Shown here piece after piece: positions 7,947-17,712 of a stretch of 64,000 nt of DNA. Both the position numbers and the translations under genes were made by a program. The stretch is from Eubacteriales bacterium (GTDB lineage: Bacteria > Bacillota > Clostridia > Lachnospirales > Lachnospiraceae), in contig JAUNNI010000008.1 of the NCBI GenBank assembly GCA_030531555.1, positions 1,456 through 65,455 on the forward strand, read 5' to 3'. The notes beneath the pieces were generated by a model that was not told the origin of the DNA, made no database searches, and saw only the letters and a program-made list of their open reading frames with translations. Position 1 is the first letter of the stretch, and the number at the start of each line of letters is the position of its first letter.

Positions 7947-10262
7947 CTAATAGATAATATTTTCATCATTTTCACTGATTTCCGTTTTTGCACCTTCTTT
8001 GACTTTCTTACCATAAGGGAAGGCGATGTAATCAGCGTTTGTGATTCCTTTTAATACCTGAATGTACTGTCCATTCAAAGTTTTTCCTGTTTGAATGTAC
8101 TGTTTTTCTAATCGTTTCTTCGCACCAGCTTTCAGTACATAGCTACCGTTCGCATCGGAACGAATATATGCTTTTTGTAAATAAATGGATTCTTCCGAAG
8201 TTTCACCCATGGATTTCGAAGAATAAGTAATGGATACGGTATCTCCAGGGCTAAGTCCTTGTCCATTTTCAATGTAAGCAACAATTGGATAATATGAGCT
8301 GTTTGGGTTCCCATTATAACCCATTCCATTGTTATTTTCATTGGAAACCGGATAATCAGAAACCTCTTTTACAACTGCTTCAAATCTTTCATCCGTTTCT
8401 AAAGATTTACAAACGATGGTTCCACCTACCTGAACTGTCTCAAGGTCCATCTCACCAATCTGTGTTTTTACATAAATACCATCATCGGCACGAAGAATGA
8501 TAACTGGGGTATCGATGGCAGGAAGAGCATCCACCGTATATGCAGTGGTAATCTTACCGGCAAGTTTCGCTTTTACCGTAGCCTTATCCACTTCTTTCTT
8601 TGCTTCTTTATAATTAATCTTTGCTTCTGAGAGATCTGTTTTTGCCTGTGTGATTTCTTCCTCTTTTGTTGCAATCGCATCTTTTAATTCATCCGCTGTG
8701 TAATTGTCATCATCACCAAAGTCGGAATCACCACCACCAAAGCCACCATTACCGCCAGAACCGCCATTGCCACCATTATTACTGATTTTTCGCTTTTTCA
8801 CAGTAACTTTCATGGTTTTTGTCAATCCTCCAACAGTGCAGGAAATGGTAAGTTTTTTCGCCTTTTCATTTTCTGCCACCCAAAGGGATCCATTGCTGAT
8901 AATGGTATCTTTTGATTTATTCCCAGATACTGCCCACTTAATATGAGAAGTCAAGATCGAGGAAAGATTTGCATCATTATTACGATCCTTTTCCATTTTT
9001 GTGGCAGCAGTAAATGTATAACTTGTTCCTGTAGTGACAGTTTTTATCTTAGGTTTAATATTTAATTCTTTCACCGTTACCAATAAATATTTGAGTTCCT
9101 GAATGGTAAGGCTTCCCACCTGATTCATATTTTCTGTAAAGATCGAATATGGAGCCACACTAACTACTCCTGTAGGCTCTTCCCCCGCATTATAAGCTTC
9201 TAAGGATTCATATTCTTTGAAAACCGCAAAAATACCTTTTTTCATCAGATCACTGATTAATTTCATTTTGATTCCGCGGGATTCTCCTGTTACAGAGTTC
9301 TTTACCATAAGAAATACGTATGGTGTTTTCACTGTTTTTCCATCACCGGACGCATGAATTGCACGATCATCTAGGCTTTCGATTGTTTTACTTTTTGGGG
9401 TATCCTTTTCCACTGGTACTGGTTCTGGTTCTGGATCCTCTTCTGTAGTAGCTGTAGATTCCGTAGGAGTTTCATGTTCCTCTTCCGTAGAAGAATCCTC
9501 ACCTTTTTCTGTGCTGGCTTCTTCTTGTTCTGTCGTGGACTCGCTACCGGAAGCTTCCTCTGTTGTAGCATCCTGACTTGGTCTCGTTTCTTCTGTTTTT
9601 TCCTGAGAAGATTCTGTTGTAGGCTGACTCTGCTCCTCCGTTGTAGGGTCTGTCACCTCTTCCATTAAAATCAATCCCATATTTCTTCCACTGAGAAGAT
9701 TTGGAAATGCCTCTAATTTATTATTAGAGGAAGTTTTGTTTGAGCTTGTCCCGCTTGTATTTGTGCCAGACGTATTGGATGAGCTCGAATTGTCAGACGA
9801 TTTGTTTGTTGCTTTCGTCCCTTTCAGTTTCTCCAGTTCCTGCTCCATCGCTTCAATCTTCGATTTAGCTGCCTTGATTTGGAGTTCCTGAAGCTTCAAG
9901 TTCAATTCCTCTTCTTCCATGTTGTATTTGAGCAAAATATCTCCCTCTTTTACAACATCGCCTTCTTTTACGTAGATTTTTTCCACCTGTTTCGTCTCAT
10001 CAAGAAGTACTTCCTGCACATAATCTGTAGTGAGGGTTCCATAGATATCCGAATCCTCCTCCCACCAGTCTGCGCAGTTCAAGGTCTGAACAGGGTACAC
10101 CCCAATTTTTGTCTGATTTTTACTACGGTAGAAAAAGATTCCACCTACAATACCGCCAGCTAGGAGTAGAACCAGCAAAGAACCAAGCAATATTCCTGTC
10201 TTATTCTTCTTTCTCACCGTCGTCTTTTTCATTTTCGACTTCTTTGGAAAGAGCTTCGTCAT
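7947..10262 (-). CDS. MacA/HlyD-type adaptor with a large inserted region
   Basis: 771 residues, about twice the usual adaptor length. TM helix near 23-45; lipoyl half near 83-105 (VKEGDVVKEGDILLKY); helix near 112-145; then an insertion of about 370 residues; second helix near 522-560; second lipoyl half, barrel and membrane-proximal domains to the end. The insertion holds a Ser/Thr/Glu-rich stretch (about 150-300), an unknown domain (300-410), a beta-sandwich that looks like a bacterial Ig-like domain (410-490) and a Gly-rich linker. ATG at 10260-10262 has AGGAGG 9 nt ahead, inside the ATPase gene, giving a 62-nt overlap and tight coupling. No cysteine lipobox; anchored by the TM helix. Confidence 0.85.
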   Translation of the reverse strand: MTKLFPKKSKMKKTTVRKKNKTGILLGSLLVLLLAGGIVGGIFFYRSKNQTKIGVYPVQTLNCADWWEEDSDIYGTLTTDYVQEVLLDETKQVEKIYVKEGDVVKEGDILLKYNMEEEELNLKLQELQIKAAKSKIEAMEQELEKLKGTKATNKSSDNSSSSNTSGTNTSGTSSNKTSSNNKLEAFPNLLSGRNMGLILMEEVTDPTTEEQSQPTTESSQEKTEETRPSQDATTEEASGSESTTEQEEASTEKGEDSSTEEEHETPTESTATTEEDPEPEPVPVEKDTPKSKTIESLDDRAIHASGDGKTVKTPYVFLMVKNSVTGESRGIKMKLISDLMKKGIFAVFKEYESLEAYNAGEEPTGVVSVAPYSIFTENMNQVGSLTIQELKYLLVTVKELNIKPKIKTVTTGTSYTFTAATKMEKDRNNDANLSSILTSHIKWAVSGNKSKDTIISNGSLWVAENEKAKKLTISCTVGGLTKTMKVTVKKRKISNNGGNGGSGGNGGFGGGDSDFGDDDNYTADELKDAIATKEEEITQAKTDLSEAKINYKEAKKEVDKATVKAKLAGKITTAYTVDALPAIDTPVIILRADDGIYVKTQIGEMDLETVQVGGTIVCKSLETDERFEAVVKEVSDYPVSNENNNGMGYNGNPNSSYYPIVAYIENGQGLSPGDTVSITYSSKSMGETSEESIYLQKAYIRSDANGSYVLKAGAKKRLEKQYIQTGKTLNGQYIQVLKGITNADYIAFPYGKKVKEGAKTEISENDENIIY

Positions 10263-10959
10263 TCTTCATTGCCTCCTTTCGCTTTCTCTCCACATCTTCC
10301 TGAATCTCACCATCGAAAATGTGAAGCACTCTTTTGGCATGATTTGCAATATTTGCATCGTGGGTAATCATAATAATGGTTACCCCTTCTTCATTTAATC
10401 GTTTAAACAATTCCATGACCTGGACACCAGAACGACTATCCAGTGCACCAGTTGGTTCATCCGCAAGGATAATCTTCGGATTATTTACAAGGGCCCTTGC
10501 AATGGCAACACGCTGCTGCTGTCCACCGGATAACTGTGTTGGTTTAAATGAAACACGTTCTTCAAGACCTACCCTTTTTAAGGCAGCATAAGCAATCTGG
10601 CGGCGTTTTTTCACCGGTATTCCGGCATAGCTTAATGGTAGTGCCACGTTGTCAAGCGCTGTCATCTGAGATAACAAATTAAAGCTCTGAAAAACAAATC
10701 CCAGCGTGTTAAGACGAAGATCTGAAAGTCTGTCTTCACTGTAATCAATAATAGACTCTCCTTCTAAGAAAAACTCTCCCTTTGTTGGACGGTCCAAACA
10801 TCCAATGATATTCATCCGAGTGGTTTTTCCAGATCCGGAAGGACCCATGATTGCCACATATTCTCCTTCATCAACTGATACATTAACATCCTTAAGAACC
10901 GGAACGACAATCTTGCCACTCATGTAATCTTTATATATGTTTTTTAATTCAAGAAGCAT
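10201..10959 (-). CDS. ABC transporter ATPase (MacB/LolD type)
   Basis: 252 residues. Walker A GPSGSGKTTRMN near residue 40, signature LSGGQQQRVAIARAL near 143, Walker B IILADEPTGALDS near 165, H-loop ITHD near 200. The residue after GKTT is Arg where this family nearly always has Leu; it is a single T-to-G difference and does not remove a catalytic residue. A charged tail of about 25 residues extends past the usual end and is the region that overlaps the next gene. It powers the permease and adaptors encoded in the same operon. Confidence 0.93.
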   Translation of the reverse strand: MLLELKNIYKDYMSGKIVVPVLKDVNVSVDEGEYVAIMGPSGSGKTTRMNIIGCLDRPTKGEFFLEGESIIDYSEDRLSDLRLNTLGFVFQSFNLLSQMTALDNVALPLSYAGIPVKKRRQIAYAALKRVGLEERVSFKPTQLSGGQQQRVAIARALVNNPKIILADEPTGALDSRSGVQVMELFKRLNEEGVTIIMITHDANIANHAKRVLHIFDGEIQEDVERKRKEAMKNDEALSKEVENEKDDGEKEE

Positions 10960-11001
10960 AAAACCTCTTCCTTTCCTATCACACTTCCGTTCTTTTACGC
11001 A

Positions 11002-12663
11002 TTATGGGAGTTCTTCATAATCCCCCTGATCACTTTCTTCGTCAAAGTATTCTTCATCATTGAAGCTTTCATCACCGAGATTCTCATCAAAATCTCCTTC
11101 ATCGAAATCTTCTTCCATTTCATCGCCGTAAAGATCATTGGTTACCTCGGAATCATCATCCTCATCAAGTCCTTCCTCTGTATAAGGATCAACTGTTGTT
11201 GTTTTCATTCCGTCACGCAAATCCATATCATCGCAAGCGATGTAATCATTTTCATTGATGCCCTTTGTAACCTGATATTCATCAAGTTCTTCATCATATT
11301 CTCCAACTTCTATCTTACGTTTTTGCAGACGACCTTTTCCATTGTCTGCCCATACATAATAATTATCCTCTTCCACAAGGATATACGCGGAAGCAATCCA
11401 ATAACCTTCTTTTTCTTCATCCTGCCCATTATCTGGCTCGATGAAAACATGTTGACCCATCATGAGTCCATCATCACTGTCTAAAGTAACATAGAAATTA
11501 TAATTGGTTGCAGACTCCATGGAGTTTCCTTCTTCATTAAATTCTTCCCCTTGGGACTGTTCTTCATTGGCAGTGGTTTCCGTTTTCTTTGTTGAAATTG
11601 TTCCGGTCCAGGTCTGATCATCAATTCTGGAACGAACAATAACTGCCGTTCCTTCTGCGATACTAGGTGCATTTGTTTCATTGATCGTTCCTTTAATACG
11701 GTAATCACCGATGGCAAGAACTGTCATGTAAACATTGGCATCGTCTGTATTTCCATTGGAAAAGCCTTCACTGTATCCAGCTTCATCATCACTGGAAGAA
11801 TTACCAAGTGCAGCGTTGATATTTTTAATCACACCGTCCATCTTACTCTTTACAGTAGCATCTTTGATGGTTTTCTTAATTTTCTCAATCTCGTCTTTTG
11901 CAGACTTGATACTGAACTCATTCTTTTTAATTGTTGTCTGTGCAGTGAGAATCTGGGTCTGAAGCTCAATCTTTTCTGTGGAGCTTGCACCGTTCAAATC
12001 AGAATTATAGGTTTGAATATCTCGATTTAACTGATTAATCTCATTCTGTAATGTTTCCAACTCCAGTTCTTTCTTTTCCTGGTTGAGTTTCAGTTCTTCT
12101 GTATTATATTCAAATAATTTGTCACCTTTTTTAACCTCGTCACCTACTTTTACATAGCATTTTGATACAGACATATCAGCATCTAAGGTGATCTTCCAGG
12201 AATCCTGTGCTTCTACCACACCTGTATAGCGATTACTTCCACCATTGGCTGTTCCAAGTCCTGCAAGTACACTTACCGATTGAACATACACCTTGCCGCT
12301 ATCACTGCCATTAATATTCTTTACAACAAGGAAAATAGCAAGGCCAAGAACAAAAAGGATTCCTCCTACAATGAGAACAATCTTTTTCTTGGAAATCTTT
12401 TTGTCATCTTCAATCTTCAGGTATTCCACGCCATCTTCTTGAAGATTCAGTGGATCAAAATCATCTGGCTTATCCTGAGAAACCATCGATTCATTTTTGC
12501 CTTCCTCTTTTTCTTTCTTTTTGCCCCAAGGCATACGGAAGGCTTTCTTTTTAGGCTTATCCTGAGAATTTTCTTCAGAGTCATCCTCTAAAGACATGGC
12601 GTCATCTATATCAGATAATGGTGTCATCGGAATATCGTCTTCATTTTTCTTCTTGCGAATCAT
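11002..12663 (-). CDS. MacA/HlyD-type adaptor with acidic tail
   Basis: 553 residues. A cytoplasmic, charged N-terminus of about 90 residues precedes a TM helix near 95-113 (KIVLIVGGILFVLGLAIFLV). Then come a lipoyl half (VKVGDEVKKGDKLFEYN), a helical hairpin (about 190-270), the second lipoyl half, barrel and membrane-proximal domains. The last 65 residues are almost all Asp, Glu, Gly and Tyr, a disordered acidic tail outside the membrane. It is first in the exporter operon, with AGGAGG before the ATG. It and the 771-residue adaptor share the fold but differ completely in appendages, so the exporter may use a mixed adaptor ring. Confidence 0.85.
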   Translation of the reverse strand: MIRKKKNEDDIPMTPLSDIDDAMSLEDDSEENSQDKPKKKAFRMPWGKKKEKEEGKNESMVSQDKPDDFDPLNLQEDGVEYLKIEDDKKISKKKIVLIVGGILFVLGLAIFLVVKNINGSDSGKVYVQSVSVLAGLGTANGGSNRYTGVVEAQDSWKITLDADMSVSKCYVKVGDEVKKGDKLFEYNTEELKLNQEKKELELETLQNEINQLNRDIQTYNSDLNGASSTEKIELQTQILTAQTTIKKNEFSIKSAKDEIEKIKKTIKDATVKSKMDGVIKNINAALGNSSSDDEAGYSEGFSNGNTDDANVYMTVLAIGDYRIKGTINETNAPSIAEGTAVIVRSRIDDQTWTGTISTKKTETTANEEQSQGEEFNEEGNSMESATNYNFYVTLDSDDGLMMGQHVFIEPDNGQDEEKEGYWIASAYILVEEDNYYVWADNGKGRLQKRKIEVGEYDEELDEYQVTKGINENDYIACDDMDLRDGMKTTTVDPYTEEGLDEDDDSEVTNDLYGDEMEEDFDEGDFDENLGDESFNDEEYFDEESDQGDYEELP

Positions 12664-12801
12664 AAGTATCCTCCTAATTCCAAACTTTCACATTTGGTAT
12701 GATAACACAAATCGATTGAAAATGCACCTTTTCCCCTCAGAATTAAAACAATTTTCACATTTACACATTTTCCTTTAGATATTCTTTCAAAATAATTACA
12801 T

Positions 12802-12850
12802 AAAAAAGGGTCGGAAAGTTCCACCTGTCAGTGGTATTTCCAACCCTTTA
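12802..12850 (-). terminator. Terminator of dapL
   Basis: A hairpin with arms of the form TAAAGGGTTGGAAA and TTTCCGACCCTTT on the minus strand is followed by a T run. It separates dapL from the exporter operon. Confidence 0.8.
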
Positions 12851-12866
12851 CTAAAAATTCATTATA

Positions 12867-14084
12867 TTATTTTAAATTCTTGATTCTTTCCATGGCACGA
12901 ACCGTATTTTCATAAGAACCGAATGCAGTAAGACGGAAATATCCTTCTCCGCTTGGACCAAAGCCTGATCCAGGAGTTCCTACGATATGTGCGGTTTCAA
13001 GAAGATAATCAAAGAATTCCCAGGATGTCATCTGATCTGGAGTTTTCAGCCAGATGTAAGGAGCATTCACACCGCCAAATACAGTGAATCCAGCGTTCTG
13101 TAATCCTTCTTTGATTGTCTTGGCATTGTTCATATAGTATGCAACCTGTTCTTTTAACTGTGCCTTACCTTCTGGTGTGTAGCAAGCAGCCCCTGCTTTC
13201 TGGATGATATATGGAGCTCCGTTATATTTTGTTCCATGTCTTCTTGCCCAAAGAGAATGTAAAGTAACATCACCTGCTTTTAAATCCTTTGGAATCACAG
13301 TATATCCAAGACGAGTTCCTGTAAATCCGGCATTCTTGGAGAAACTCTTTAATTCGATGGCACAAGTTCTTGCGCCTTCACATTCATAAATGGTATGTGC
13401 CACATTGTCCTCACTGATATATGCCTCATAAGCAGCATCGTAAATGATTACCGCACCGATTTTATTCGCATAATCTACCCATTCCTGAAGCTGATCTTTT
13501 GTGATTGTAGTTCCGGTTGGATTATTTGGGAAACAAAGGTAAATAATGTCCGGTGTTTCTTTTGGGAATTCCGGAACAAAATTATTCTCCGCTGTACATG
13601 GCATATAGATGACATTGCTCCATGTTCCAGTCGCTGCATCATAAGTGCCGGTTCTTCCTGCCATAACATTGGTATCAACATATACAGGATATACAGGGTC
13701 ACATACTGCAATCTTGTTATCTACACTGAAGATTTCCTGAATGTTACCGGAGTCACATTTTGCTCCATCACTTACGAAGATTTCATCGGCATAGATTTCA
13801 CAGCCATAAGATTTATAATCATGTTCTGCGATTGTGCTTCTTAAAAATTCATAACCAAGATCCGGCGCATATCCTTTAAATGTTTCCGCTGCTGCCATCT
13901 CATCAACGGCACCATGAAGGGTTTCAATAATCTTTGGAGCCAATGGTTGTGTAACATCACCAATTCCGAGACGGATGATTTCCTGTTCCGGATGTGCCTG
14001 AGCATATGCATTTACTTTCTTTGCGATATTGGAAAACAGGTAGCTTCCTGGTAACTTTAAATAATTATCATTTACTTTAAACAT
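12867..14084 (-). CDS. dapL: LL-diaminopimelate aminotransferase
   Basis: 405 residues, matching DapL length. It makes LL-diaminopimelate directly from tetrahydrodipicolinate and glutamate, skipping the acylated route, for lysine and peptidoglycan. Features: N-terminal NDNYLKLPGSYLFSNIAKKV, IRLGIGDVTQPL near 40, CFPNNPTGT near 188, and the PLP-binding Lys in SFSKNAGFTGTRLG near 248. DapL is the common route in Clostridia. It is third in glnA-dapF-dapL but also has its own promoter. Confidence 0.95.
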   Translation of the reverse strand: MFKVNDNYLKLPGSYLFSNIAKKVNAYAQAHPEQEIIRLGIGDVTQPLAPKIIETLHGAVDEMAAAETFKGYAPDLGYEFLRSTIAEHDYKSYGCEIYADEIFVSDGAKCDSGNIQEIFSVDNKIAVCDPVYPVYVDTNVMAGRTGTYDAATGTWSNVIYMPCTAENNFVPEFPKETPDIIYLCFPNNPTGTTITKDQLQEWVDYANKIGAVIIYDAAYEAYISEDNVAHTIYECEGARTCAIELKSFSKNAGFTGTRLGYTVIPKDLKAGDVTLHSLWARRHGTKYNGAPYIIQKAGAACYTPEGKAQLKEQVAYYMNNAKTIKEGLQNAGFTVFGGVNAPYIWLKTPDQMTSWEFFDYLLETAHIVGTPGSGFGPSGEGYFRLTAFGSYENTVRAMERIKNLK

Positions 14085-14165
14085 ATGGATAACCTCACTT
14101 TACTTCACATAATAAAATTAAGTATTATGATTTTTTTATTAAATAAAATTGCAATTCTTGCCCCT

Positions 14166-14194
14166 ATTCTATCACTTTTTAAGGTATTTTCCAA
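14166..14194 (-). promoter_or_regulatory. Promoter of dapL
   Basis: On the minus strand TTGGAA (14189-14194) is followed after 17 nt by TAGAAT (14166-14171), about 80 nt before the dapL start. Confidence 0.6.
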
Positions 14195-14224
14195 TATGTT
14201 TTTTCACTTTTTTGAATTTTTAAT

Positions 14225-15061
14225 TTAAAAATCATTCAAAATACCATCAAATACTGTCGTAGCACTTCCTGTCATATAAACAAGGTTTTCTTCACGATCC
14301 CAACGAATCTGAAGATCGCCACCAAGCAGATGAATGGTAATCTCATCATCGGTAAGGCCATTTAAGATACAGGCAACTGCTGTCGCACATGCGCCGGTTC
14401 CGCAAGCCCATGTCTCTGCTGCCCCACGTTCCCAAACACGCATATTTACTGTTTTGCGATCAAGAACTTCTACAAATTCTGTGTTCACACGACGTGGAAA
14501 GACCGGATGATTTTCAAAATGAGGTCCCACTGCTTCAATGTCAAGATTCTTAACATCATCCATGAATACGATGGCATGTGGATTCCCCATGGAAACACAT
14601 GTCATTTCATAAGTTTTTCCACAAACTTCAATCGGCTCATTGATTACAGGACTCTGTTTTGCAATAACCGGAATCTTTTCTGCTTCTAAAATTGGAGATC
14701 CCATATTCACTTTGATAAGCTTGGCTTTTCCATCTTCCACTGTAAGAACAAGATGCTTAATCCCTGCCAGTGTTTCCACATCAAACTCCGTTTTATCCGT
14801 CAGACCATAATCATAAACATATTTTCCAACACAACGGATTCCATTTCCACACATTTCAGCCTGGGATCCATCCGCATTGTACATTACCATTTGAAAATCT
14901 GCCACTTCAGATGGGCAAATCATAATAAGTCCATCAGACCCAACACCAAAATGTCTGTCACTGACAAATTTTGATAATTCTGATGGGTTTTCCACTGTTT
15001 CCTCAAAACAGTTTACATATACATAATCATTTCCGATTCCGTGCATTTTTGTAAATTTCAT
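14225..15061 (-). CDS. dapF: Diaminopimelate epimerase
   Basis: 278 residues. It converts LL- to meso-diaminopimelate without a cofactor, using two cysteines as acid and base: Cys71 in MCGNGIRC and Cys220 in ACGTGACAT; both are present. The start [18 protein letters not shown] is standard, with AGGA ahead. It lies directly upstream of dapL, which supplies its substrate, and 49 nt downstream of glnA, so nitrogen assimilation and lysine/wall precursor synthesis are linked in one transcript. Confidence 0.95.
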   Translation of the reverse strand: MKFTKMHGIGNDYVYVNCFEETVENPSELSKFVSDRHFGVGSDGLIMICPSEVADFQMVMYNADGSQAEMCGNGIRCVGKYVYDYGLTDKTEFDVETLAGIKHLVLTVEDGKAKLIKVNMGSPILEAEKIPVIAKQSPVINEPIEVCGKTYEMTCVSMGNPHAIVFMDDVKNLDIEAVGPHFENHPVFPRRVNTEFVEVLDRKTVNMRVWERGAAETWACGTGACATAVACILNGLTDDEITIHLLGGDLQIRWDREENLVYMTGSATTVFDGILNDF

Positions 15062-15110
15062 CTTTTCTTCCTAACCTTTCCTAATACTATGAATCCTTTT
15101 GATTGCTTAT

Positions 15111-16442
15111 TTAGAATTTATATAAATACTGTTCTCTTTCCCAGTCTGTGACATAGGCGCAATAAGACTCCCATTCTTTCTTCTTGGCATGAAGATAACG
15201 TTTGTAGATGTGTTCGCCAAGAACTTCTTTCACAAATGGATCCTCTTCCATGGCCGCAATCGCTTCCCCCAGAGTTCGTGGTAATTTTTCCACACCAAGC
15301 TCTTCCAGTTCTTTTTCTTTCATCAGATACATGTTGCTACCGATTGGTTCTGGAGGCATGATTTTATGGATAATACCATCGAGTCCCGCTGCGATCGATA
15401 AAGCCAGCACCAGATATGGATTGGAGGCGGAATCCGGACTTCTCAGTTCCACGCGGGTACTTTGTCCGCGAGAGGATGGAATTCGAATGAGGGGACTTCG
15501 GTTAATCTCTGACCATGCAATACCAGTTGGTGCCTCATAACCAGGGATCAGGCGTTTATAGGAGTTAACCAGAGGGTTACAAACACAGGTAATTGCCTTT
15601 GCATGTTTCATTAATCCTGCAATAAAATAGAGACAATCCTCACTAAGTCCCATCGGTTTACTTTTATCAAAAAACAGATTCTTTCCATCCCGATGCATGG
15701 AGAAATTAATATGCATACCAGATCCATCCACATCACCCAGCGGCTTTGGCATAAAAGTTGCAAAAAGTCCATGTCTTTTGGCAATTGATTTTACAACCAT
15801 CTTAAAAGTCTGGATATTATCTGCTGTTTTTAATGCGTTGCAATGATGGAAGTCAATCTCATGCTGGGCAGGTGCCACTTCATGATGGGAAGCCTCCACT
15901 TCAAATCCCATTTCCTCCAAAGTAAGAATGATATCTCTTCTGGCATCTTCGCCAAGATCCAGAGGTGTAATATCAAAATAACCTGCTCGTTCATGGGTCA
16001 ATGTGGTAGGACGCCCATTTTCATCGGTGTGGAACAAGAAAAATTCACACTCTGGTCCCACATGGAAATGATATCCCAATTCATTTGCCCGTTTCAAAAC
16101 CTTCTTTAACAGATATCTGGAGTCGCCTTCAAATGGGATTCCCATAGGACGATACACATCACAAATCATACGGGCAACTTTTCCTCTTTGTGGTCTCCAG
16201 GGAAGAATGGTAAATGTATCAAGATCTGGATAAAGATACATATCAGACTCCTCCACACGAACAAAACCTTCAATGCTAGAGCCATCAAACAAACATTTAT
16301 TATCTAAGGCCCTTTCCAGCTGGCTCGCTGAAATTGCCATATTTTTCAGGGCACCAAAGAGATCCGTAAACTGAAGACGGATAAATTCCACATCATTTTC
16401 TTTTACTAATTGAATGATGTCCTGCTTGGTATACTTCTTCAT
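15111..16442 (-). CDS. glnA: Type I glutamine synthetase
   Basis: 443 residues from an ATG with AAGGAG 8 nt ahead; the open frame extends 18 codons further, but without a ribosome site as good. It makes glutamine from glutamate, ammonia and ATP in a cytoplasmic dodecamer. Visible motifs: DGSSIEGF near 55, GPECEFFLF near 125, the metal-binding HHEVAPAQHEID near 195, KPLGDVDGSGMHINFS near 242, and SRGQSTRVELRSPD near 320. The adenylylation Tyr motif of the GSI-beta group is not obvious, consistent with the GSI-alpha (Bacillus/Clostridia) type. Confidence 0.95.
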   Translation of the reverse strand: MKKYTKQDIIQLVKENDVEFIRLQFTDLFGALKNMAISASQLERALDNKCLFDGSSIEGFVRVEESDMYLYPDLDTFTILPWRPQRGKVARMICDVYRPMGIPFEGDSRYLLKKVLKRANELGYHFHVGPECEFFLFHTDENGRPTTLTHERAGYFDITPLDLGEDARRDIILTLEEMGFEVEASHHEVAPAQHEIDFHHCNALKTADNIQTFKMVVKSIAKRHGLFATFMPKPLGDVDGSGMHINFSMHRDGKNLFFDKSKPMGLSEDCLYFIAGLMKHAKAITCVCNPLVNSYKRLIPGYEAPTGIAWSEINRSPLIRIPSSRGQSTRVELRSPDSASNPYLVLALSIAAGLDGIIHKIMPPEPIGSNMYLMKEKELEELGVEKLPRTLGEAIAAMEEDPFVKEVLGEHIYKRYLHAKKKEWESYCAYVTDWEREQYLYKF

Positions 16443-16618
16443 ACTTTTATCTCCTTTACCATCGGATATGATCTCCTTTTTCAAAAAAGGATACATAGAA
16501 AATGTATCATTTTTTCAGAAAGAAATAAAGTATTCTTTCGAATCCTTACCATTTCTTGCATTTTAAGCAAATCTATGCGAAAATATTCAAACAAAAATAC
16601 ATAAAAGGATAAAAACTT

Positions 16619-17245
16619 ATGCAAAAAATAAATTATCAAAAGTTACTGGATCAAATCATTGATCAGCTTCCAAAGGAAATCGATGCAAAACCGACTTTAT
16701 TCCTTCATGCCTGCTGCGCTCCTTGCTCCAGCTATGTTTTGGAATATCTTCATACTTATTTTAAGATTATTGTTTATTTTTATAATCCTAACATTACACC
16801 AGAGGAAGAATATGAAAAACGTCTGGCAGAAATTCGTCGTTTCATCCACAATGCCGGTTACGAGGATGAAATCACTCTGATCGAAGGGAATTACGATCCC
16901 GAACGCTTCTTTGCCATGGCAAAAGGCATGGAAGACTTACCGGAACGAGGACAGCGCTGCTATCACTGCTATGAGCTTCGTATGAGAGAAGCTGCCAAAG
17001 AAGCGGTTACCTATGGTGCTGATTATTTCACCACCACCTTATCCATTAGTCCTCATAAAAATGCCGCCTGGATTAATGAAATCGGAGAACGTTTGGCCAC
17101 AGAATACGGTGTGGCTCATCTTCCTTCTGATTTCAAAAAAAAGAGCGGATATCTCCGCTCCATTGCTCTTTCCGAAGAGTATAACCTCTATCGTCAAAAT
17201 TATTGTGGTTGTATTTTCTCAAAAAATGCTCTCAAGTCTTCTTAA
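16619..17245 (+). CDS. queH: Epoxyqueuosine reductase QueH
   Basis: 208 residues. QueH reduces epoxyqueuosine to queuosine in tRNA and is the iron-sulfur alternative to QueG. HACCAPCSSY near residue 29, RCYHCYELRM near 111 and the C-terminal YCGC near 198 supply the conserved cysteines for the cluster and iron site. It starts 10 nt behind AAAAGGA. It is a single gene, divergent from glnA, and its last 14 nt overlap the end of the convergent membrane-protein gene. Confidence 0.92.
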   Translation: MQKINYQKLLDQIIDQLPKEIDAKPTLFLHACCAPCSSYVLEYLHTYFKIIVYFYNPNITPEEEYEKRLAEIRRFIHNAGYEDEITLIEGNYDPERFFAMAKGMEDLPERGQRCYHCYELRMREAAKEAVTYGADYFTTTLSISPHKNAAWINEIGERLATEYGVAHLPSDFKKKSGYLRSIALSEEYNLYRQNYCGCIFSKNALKSS

Positions 17246-17630
17246 TAAATTTCGCATCACATTTCGGGCAGGTAATCTCAATCCTGCCTTTTCCTTTTGG
17301 AACACGAATTCTAAGATTACATTCCGGACAATCGAAATATTTAAAATTCTTCTTATCTTCAATCATCGGAAGATCTTCTTTCTCATCGCGGCTAGGTGCT
17401 ACCTTGTCTAAAAAACGAAGATTTTCATCCCAACGCTTTTCTTTCTTGGGAGAAAAGGTTCGAAAAAGAACAAACAGAAGTAAAACCCATCCTACAATCC
17501 CCAGGGCAAGACCAACATTTTCTGGATATATCATGAAAATCAGATTAAAAATACTAATCAAGAAAAGCAGAAAAATGGAAAGACAATCAAATCCATAGAT
17601 TTTCGTCATTAATTGATTCTTTTCTTTCAT
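17232..17630 (-). CDS. Unknown two-helix membrane protein with C-terminal zinc ribbon
   Basis: 132 residues from an ATG with GGAGGGG upstream; the frame opens 9 codons earlier without a ribosome site. Two TM helices near residues 17-37 and 41-60, a charged linker with KKEKRWDENLRFL, then a zinc-ribbon-like domain: CPEC and CPKC about 17 residues apart at the C-terminus. Similar architecture occurs in Lachnospiraceae hypothetical proteins; function unknown. It converges with queH with a 14-nt overlap. Confidence 0.75.
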   Translation of the reverse strand: MKEKNQLMTKIYGFDCLSIFLLFLISIFNLIFMIYPENVGLALGIVGWVLLLFVLFRTFSPKKEKRWDENLRFLDKVAPSRDEKEDLPMIEDKKNFKYFDCPECNLRIRVPKGKGRIEITCPKCDAKFIKKT

Positions 17631-17712
17631 ATCAAGTCCCCTCCATCTTTTCAACATTTCTACATAAAATACTTTTTATTTATAATAATTTCTAAAATCC
17701 TAATAGGAACTC

